Source of the DNA: Neckera pumila
Lineage: Eukaryota > Streptophyta > Bryopsida > Hypnales > Neckeraceae
Direction of reading: 5' to 3'
NCBI GenBank assembly: GCA_963969595.1
Contig: OZ018414.1
Coordinates: 12,091,660-12,155,659, forward strand
DNA: 64,000 nt
A model generated the notes under the pieces. The model made no database searches, was not told where the DNA came from, and worked only from the letters and a program-made list of their open reading frames with translations. How positions within the stretch are numbered: position 1 is the first letter of the stretch; every line of letters starts with the position of its first letter. Positions 57,415 to 64,000 of this stretch are shown here, piece by piece. The position numbers and the translations under genes are program-made.

Positions 57415-57711
57415 CATTAGAAATTTCAGGCCTCGAGGGCTACTCCACGGCCCTCTGAGGTACCCTGGAATTTGCTTCTTTTTTTGACTGAAAAACTCGT
57501 TTTTCCCCTATTTCCGCTCTGCTGAAACTGCAGCAGCAGTGGCGCAGGAACTCAGAATTCCAAAAAAAAATTATTAAAAAAGAAAAAAAACAAAAACAAA
57601 TCTTAAAAAAATTATTAAAACGAAACCAAAGAAATTGCAAAAGCTGACTGCTCCCCGAAGCAATTTGTCACTCCGGAGCAGCCCTCCGGAGGGTTCACTT
57701 TTTTTCTAATG
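57415..57711. mobile_element. CATTAG element N3, 297 bp
   Basis: Starts CATTAGAAATTTCAGGCC and ends in CTAATG, with GAGGGCT near the left and AGCCCTCCGGAGGG near the right end. As in N1 and N2, an A-rich core lies between GC-rich ends. More diverged than N1. Confidence 0.6.
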
Positions 57712-59087
57712 TATGGTCTAGATAACCTTGGAGAGCTCAAGGCCTTGAGAAGGTTATGAGACTAAACATCACGTCCTTTTATTGAATCTTGGAACTTTTG
57801 GTTGATCTATTGCCTCGTAACATGATCATGGCATTAGGAATGAGAGTCCCTATGCGCTGAAGAAACAAAAGATTGCCAACGAGAAACCAGTCTTTAACAA
57901 TTCAACAGTAGTTACCCATACTCTACGCACGTTGCAAAATTTATTTCTCTCGTAAATATGATGGTTTCGGCTCCGTTCCACCATCTCTACTGCTGAAGAA
58001 TGTTTGGATGGTCCTGACGGCAATTCCCCAGTACGTTCATTTGAGTTTTATGTCTAAGAATCTGCACTTCTTATGTTTCACTTTGCACACTGGGTCCAAA
58101 ATTTTGCAGCAACATGTTCCAGGTGAGGAAGCTTATTCATTATGCATCCAGGTTGACCCTTTGAAACACGCTCGGTGTTTATCTTGGCTTTAAAGTTTTC
58201 CATTCCTTCCAACAGTAACTATGCAATGCAGATTCTAAATGCTCTGTTAACATTACCAACCAGTGATACTAGATTAGGTCTGGATTTTTGCCGGAAAGGT
58301 GGAAATGATAACATAGTGGTTTTGCGGGCAACCTTCATGCGTTTGAGTTCTGTATATTCTTCCAGCTTGATCCCAGGTAGCATATCTCTCTCACTTTTTG
58401 TATCGATTATTCAGTTTCAATGATTGTGCATCTGTGCAGCACGAGGGACGGAGGATAGGAACTTTCTTTCATCCCGGCAGCTCTGCTGAAGGCAAAGTAA
58501 GAGAACATGCACCACCAATTTCATTCACAGTCAATTTGGCATCTTTCAAAGATGTAAAAAAGCATTCCAATTGCTTATGAAATTAAAAGATAGATCTTGA
58601 ATTCTGCACCAACTCACTGAAAGGGAGTTTCTGTTTAGTGATGGAAAGGGGATATTTGGCAAAGAAATTCTTTTTCTTTGTTGTTAAACCTGTTGACAAA
58701 CTCCCCAAACCTGGTATCACTAGATTGGGTCTGGAACAAGTATGCTTTCAGCAAGCCTTAGGGTGTCGTTTTGGGATATCGTGTGAGTGGATTTTGCATC
58801 TTGGAAGTGGTGTTATACGTGTTCCTAGTCTTGGTAGGCTCTTGTGTTTGGCGCTTGTGTTGCAGGTAGGTTTAGTAGCCAACAACAGGCTCTGCTTGCA
58901 GTTGTACAGCAGCTCCTGGGGTGATACTTGAGTTGCACTTTATTACCTTTGTGTCGTTGTTCTACAGGAGCTTGTCAATAGAGGATTGGTGCTCTATGAA
59001 TTTGCTGAATAGAATATGTCATGGCACTCGGCCTCACAGTGTGCAGTGATCAGTTGCAGAATTGGTAGAAGAATTTGGCTTAGCAGA
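57712..59087 (+). other. Exon-like pieces of an unrecognised gene
   Basis: Several open stretches lie next to splice-like sites: a frame at about 58203-58377 (AMQILNALLTLPTSDTRLGL, LRATFMRLSSVYSSSLIPG) ending at GGTAGC; one at 58440-58580 after GTGCAG (HEGRRIGTFFHPGSSAEGKV); and at 58969-59011 after TCTACAG the frame ELVNRGLVLYEFAE followed by TAG, which reads like a C-terminus. I could not join them in one phase and know no matching family. It may be a real gene or a pseudogene. Confidence 0.3.
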
Positions 59088-59090
59088 CGG

Positions 59091-59174
59091 ATGGTTGCAA
59101 TGCTATAGGGATGAACAAACCTGCGAATGGTTGCAATGCTATAGGGATGAACAAACCTGCGAATGGTTGCAATG
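59091..59174. repeat. 36-bp tandem repeat, 2.3 copies
   Basis: Two identical units starting ATGGTTGCAATGCTATAGGG at 59091 and 59127, with a partial third at 59163. Confidence 0.95.
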
Positions 59175-62010
59175 ATGGAGGGTTTAGACCTCTCACGAGA
59201 ATAGCTGGTGAGGAGGGTGCACATTTGGCAATAAATTTTCGGGAAGAGTGGTGGTGAAAGCAAGACTTCATTTTTCATTTATTTTGGGTCTCTCAGGATT
59301 GAGCAATTGACCACCATGGATGTGGATGAAATGTGACTGGAAATAGTTTTTTCATCCACAAGCATTCATTTAGTGAAGGAGTGATATTGTTTAAGACTTG
59401 TTGCAATTCAAGCAATTTCATCTATTGAGAAGTAGGGGTCTTTGGCAGAATATTGGTTTGACTTTCTTTGTATCTTTCTCCAGCATATTATTGTTCAGAA
59501 GGAAGTCAGTGTGGGTAGGAGGGAGGCGTTTTTGAAATTGAATCAATTACAAGGAAGGAGGTACTTGCTAAGTGATCTTTGACGTGCCTTGAGATCAAAA
59601 GTTTTATTACTTACAAGGTAAGATATGTCCTAACAAGCTCTATGTCAGGCGTTGCATTTTTAATTTTCTCAAAATATATGGTCTTACATATCATTGAGTG
59701 CATGTTTGTGAGATTAAGGATAGTGAGAGGTGGATATCATAGAATGGTTCAACTAATTTCAACATTTATCTAAATGTTTCACTTGAAGTCTTTCATTGAT
59801 GCCGTGCATATTGATTGATGTTAGCTACAAATAAACTTTTAATCCTAGCGGACAAAATTTTAGATATTGCCTTTGGGGGTCATCAATTTTCACTTTGATT
59901 TGAAGACATTGAATTGTCCTATCATTTTGTTAACAATTTTACTTTCTAGTGTCACTTTTTGGTGCATATATTCTATTGAAAAAGGGCCGTAGTAGTGGTC
60001 CAATGGTTGTCATCGCTTTGTAAGACAATTAATTAGTATATACTGGGTGGAGGGATAGGCTTGAATTCTTCCAAAGGTACCATGTTTTAACTTGCAACTA
60101 CCATGAAATTTAAAATTTTCTTTTTCCAAATGCCTATGTTCGTTGAATTGTGAGTTATTGCAATTGGAATTGGGGAATAGTCAAAGATTGTAATTAGCCC
60201 TAGTATCTATGAGTGAAATTTTGTGTTCATGTTGAATTAATTAATCGACACAATGCATCCAATGAAACCATAACTCCTTTACTATAGCAATTTTTTGTTA
60301 TGGAATAATTTTCTTTGCTACTAGGGTTTGAATTGAATCATATGTTTAGGGCTTTATTTAAATTATCATGATAATTTTATAATGGAAGACAAGTGGATGT
60401 CACATCCAACCTACTTTTACTTTATTTGTGGAACTTGTCAAAATAGCTATGAATTTTTGAAGTTCGATTAACAAGGTTTTTGAAGCATCCGTATTTTGAA
60501 TTGTTTGTTGTTGGTTCATTAAAGAGTAGGTTTGGCCTTCTAATTGGGAGACATTACCCTGAAGCATTAATTTTCATCATGTTCACTTTGTATGTTAGAG
60601 CATTAAAGGAAATTGAATAGTGAACTTCTTTAGCTTTGTTCACATGTTCTAGAAATTGTGAGCCTCAAATACAAGATATGAGGCATTCTAGAAGTTGTGA
60701 GTCTCAAATACAAGATATGAGGCATTTGTCATTTTGGGATAGAAAGTCATTAAATATTTAATTAACTTGAATATAATTCTCCCACTTGTTTGTTGAAAGT
60801 TATTTATCCTTGTTAGATTGAGAGTAGTTTTATGTCACATTTGTCCATAACTTTAAGCTTTGGTTTTAAATATAGATAGTTTAGCCTTTGAAGGAAATCA
60901 AAATTAACTATAATGATATTATGCCATTAATGTTGGTTAAAGTTATCATTAGACAATTATCATGTTGACTGTTTCCATTTTTGAAAGATGACATTTGAAG
61001 GTATGCAAGTTGGATGGCCTTTAGAGAAAATATATCCTAGTAAAACAATCTTAATGATATTATGAGATGAAATGTTCATTTTCACCCATTTCAAAATTGG
61101 AATACTTGCACCCATTAATGTTCATTTTCACTTGTTCCATTTGTGAAAATGAACATTTTCACGTTCCATTTGTGAAAATTTGCACCCTTTAATACTCATT
61201 TCACAAATAGGTGAAATATTCATTTTCACCCATTTGAAAATTTTGGAAGTACGATTTTGGATCACGGGCTTGAAACATTTCTATGTGATGATACAGACTT
61301 GTTTCTTTTTTCAAGGTTTAAATTGCAATATTTAATGTCCATTGTTGTGTATTTTAAAGTTTCATTCCTCTTCTAGTGGACTTCTTTAAAGCAAACTTTC
61401 AAATTACATATATAGTTGGGTGGATTTAACATAAAGGATGTATGAATGAAAGTTTGCTTTAATGGCTAAAGTTTATCTTTGTGTTTATTTGGGTCCAATG
61501 TTACTCCCAATGCTACTCCTACTTCACTTCATTTCTTTGCCTCCAGTATGCTTGAGAAGTGACAAACTCGTCACATATTTGAATTGCTTGGTTTTGTATT
61601 TGAGCATCATAACATTTATATGGTGAAATGAAATTTGAGTGGAAAATGGTCAATCTCAAAATATCAATCCACTAATGTTTGTCCTACCAAATTTTAAAAG
61701 ACAAATGTCATGTCTTGTATTAATTTCTCTGAGGTTCTTTAAGGAGACGATGTCCATCATGAAATTATTCTTGTAGTACTCACAAATTATACTCCTAAGA
61801 TTATGGCATGTGGCTTGAAAAGAAGGTGCAAATTTGGTGTCTTTTAACTTTTTTATTGTATAGGAGTTGCTTGCTTGCTTTGATATGGATTTTTATATGA
61901 GAATTTTCTTTAATGTATCCCCTTGGGACCTTGCTATTTTGATAGGTTCAGATGTTATATTCTAACTACTTTCCTTTGGATTTTCTTTGAATGTCCTGTA
62001 GAATTTTGAT
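59175..62010. other. AT-rich intergenic DNA upstream of the kinase gene
   Basis: No gene. A 39-bp unit (TTCTAGAARTTGTGAGYCTC...) is repeated twice at 60647-60724. At 61077-61240 phrases such as GTTCATTTTCAC and CCATTTGTGAAAA recur in both orientations, forming small inverted repeats. Confidence 0.5.
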
Positions 62011-64000
62011 ATGTCAATCTACGCATTGATTGAAATGGCGCTTTTTTTGACGATGATAGCTATCTTCTTCGCACTAGCAATCTTTTGGAAATACATGGGT
62101 ATTGCATCATCTACTCGGTGAGCATAAATGTTACTACCTCTGTCTTACTAAAAAGCTCCTTATTTTATCTCATGTTCTTCTTATACTAATTTCATTGACC
62201 ATGTTGTAAAATGTATAATTGAGAATGGTCTAAATTTTATATCACCACAATCCATGAAGAACATTGTATTTGTTCAATGCAACCAAAATAAAAATCGGAC
62301 CCAAGCAAGCTTTCAATATGCATACTCAAAACTACTGAAAAAAACATGAGGTAAAATCAAGAGCTTTTTAGTGGGATAGAGGGAGTAGTGAGTAAGTGTT
62401 GGCAATTGAAAGTTGCATATTAGTAATCAGTTTTGTTCAAATTCTGTAGCTCTTTGTGTAGTTTTCTATTTGATTTGGTTAGAGTTCTACAAGTCATCTT
62501 GTTTTAAGCATTTATGTATGTGATCCAGTCCAAAAATGTGTATCCTAATTTCAATCGATAGGCAATTCTATTAATAATTTTTCAATGAAGATTTAGTTGT
62601 AGAACAAGCTTCATTCAATTATTCAACATCATTCGGTGATGGCTCTTTGTTGTTTCGAGCAACATGTCTAAATGACAATATATATTAAATTTTTTTTTCA
62701 GGAAAGACATTGATTTCTTGCAAGTGCAGAGTGAATATTGTAAAAGGCTATGCAATGATTTACCAAGACTTGAGAAATGGTTGAAGGATATGGAGGCCTC
62801 TACAAAGATGAAAGTTTTGAATAAAAATCAATGTGTACATCTTTTTGGCAAGCTGATACGAGCCATGAAGGAGATCAACAAATTATTGTCATGTGCTACT
62901 AAGGATCTCAAATTCCAATCTATTTTTGAAGAGTTGTCTTGTCTTCAAAAGAAAGTAGAGATTGTGGGAAACAATTGCACTAAACAAGATGGATGGTGTC
63001 ATTTGGCTGTATTTCAACTCCATAGCAAAGAAACTTTTCATGAGTTGCTTTTGGATTTGAAGTGTTGTCATGAAACAGCACGTGATGTGTACTTATTCCA
63101 CCATCCGAATCAATTTAGCGATGTCTTACCTATTCATTTTGATGCGGCTACCTATCAAGAAGTCCTTGAAGATGGACAAGTTCTCAAGAGGAGGCTCGAA
63201 CTTGTACTTGATGGAGAAGTGTTGGAGGATTATGAAATAGCACAACATCTTATGTTGAGACTTCGAAATTTGGATCGAGTTGATGGTGGCAATTTGGATT
63301 CGTTGGAGGTTCCAACTGATTTCAAGATAACCAAACTAATCAAAAGAATAGGGAAAGGAGGTTATGGAGAAGTGTTCAAATCAAATTGGTTGGGCCTTGT
63401 ATGTGCCACGAAAGTGTTGAAAGGTGGTCTTGAATTTCTCAACCATTCTCGAAAGGAGCTTGGCATTTTGGCAGGCTTGAGCCATCCCAATCTCGTTCAG
63501 TTTGTTGGTTGTGGGACCAACAAAAGTCTTGATGAGATAGTTGAGGGAGATGAATCGGGTGAGATGTATTTGGTGATGGAACTTATGGAATCAGACTTGT
63601 CTACCATGTTGAGGAATGCGAAGCAACCTTTACCCTATCATCTTGCAATTGACATTATGCACCAAATTGCCAAGGGTGTGTATTACTTACATGACATGCA
63701 AGTTGCTCATCTTGACCTGAAACCTGATAATGTATTGTCAAGTTCAAAGTCTGTAAAGGATTTGGGTCCCCATTGCATTTTTAAGGTCATGGATTATGGT
63801 ACTTCTCAATTGGAGGTGTGTAGCAATCCAAAGAATCCGGAGCCATCAAAGCATCAAATTGGAACAGTAGGGTATATGTCTCCTGAAATGATCAAGGGAA
63901 GTAAAATTCCATTGCATCCATTTCGAGCAGATGCGTGGTCCTTTGCCATGATATGTTCAGAGATTTTATCTCGGAAGGTTCCATACTTTGGTTTGAAACC
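62011..64000 (+). CDS. Protein kinase with N-terminal membrane segment and helical domain, partial
   Basis: Intact gene running off the right edge. Exon 1 is 62011-62117 and exon 2 starts at 62702 after a T-rich acceptor; at least 468 residues are visible without a stop. The ATG at 62011 follows an in-frame TAG at 61999. Residues about 8-26 form a membrane segment (EMALFLTMIAIFFALAIFW). Residues about 40-225 are helical and Cys-containing, with an organisation reminiscent of the HeLo/DUF1221 domain of plant MLKL proteins (inference only). The kinase domain starts near residue 250: RIGKGGYGEVFKS, ATKVL (Lys), YLVMELMESDLSTML, HLDLKPDNVL, VMDYGTS, GTVGYMSPEM and ADAWSFAMICSEIL. HRD is HLD and DFG is DYG: the Asp residues are kept but the Arg is lost. 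This is the closest relative of the broken kinase at 32 kb. TPR repeats could follow beyond the window. Confidence 0.88.
62132..62397. mobile_element. Stowaway-type MITE in the kinase intron, 266 bp
   Basis: Left end TA-CTACCTCTGTCTTACTAAAA and right end TTTTAGTGGGATAGAGGGAG-TA are inverted repeats of about 43 bp flanked by TA. CTCCCTCTRTCC is the usual Stowaway terminus. It fills about half of the 584-bp intron. Confidence 0.9.

Noticed and set aside
1..64000. tRNA, rRNA, CRISPR array or organellar DNA
   Set aside because: Looked for tRNA arms with GGTTCGAA, rRNA blocks and regularly spaced repeats; none found. Tandem repeats here lack spacers of constant size.

Overview
The window is nuclear DNA of a land plant. 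The genes have GT-AG introns of about 100 to 800 bp, the intergenic DNA is AT-rich and full of transposon remnants, and there is a plant-type GEX1 nuclear-fusion gene, a mitochondrial NDUFAF7-type methyltransferase gene and Stowaway- and CACTA-type elements. Kinases joined to TPR repeats and a TTAA-specific transposon family hint at a non-flowering plant, but the sequence does not settle this. I see no organellar, bacterial or CRISPR sequence.

Layout: 1-4.7 kb, AT-rich DNA with small repeats. 4.7-10.5 kb (+), a complete nine-exon GEX1 gene (740 aa predicted). 13.0-14.5 kb (-), a three-exon DUF3128/EMI1-type gene with a 419-bp MITE just upstream. 15.9-16.4 kb (-), a PIF/Harbinger transposase pseudogene followed by strong hairpins. 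18.8-20.3 kb (+), a small acidic protein gene with a leader uORF. 21.0-30.1 kb, a transposon nest in which TTAA-bounded elements sit inside one another. 30.7-31.6 kb, a duplicated 232-bp segment holding an exon-like piece. 32.0-34.8 kb (+), a broken protein kinase followed by broken TPR repeats. 35.05-39.14 kb, a CACTA-type element. 45.3-49.7 kb (+), a complete ten-exon NDUFAF7-type gene (499 aa). 51.1-51.6 kb, a decayed Ty3/gypsy reverse transcriptase. 54.1-54.8 kb, a 617-bp inverted repeat. 55.4-59.0 kb, a gene-like region I could not resolve. 62.0 kb to the end (+), an intact kinase gene running off the window, related to the broken kinase at 32 kb.

The host genes look functionally unrelated: gamete nuclear fusion, mitochondrial complex I assembly, a small CX9C protein, and kinase signalling. 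The most unusual content is the TTAA transposon system. A 2.66-kb element (A1) sits inside a ~0.9-kb element (B2), which sits inside a short element (C1), each with TTAA at both ends. Another copy of B in the window (17.24-18.06 kb) shows what the A1 insertion site looked like without the insert. A1 also contains ORF pieces resembling the N-terminus and Cys-rich C-terminus of piggyBac transposases.
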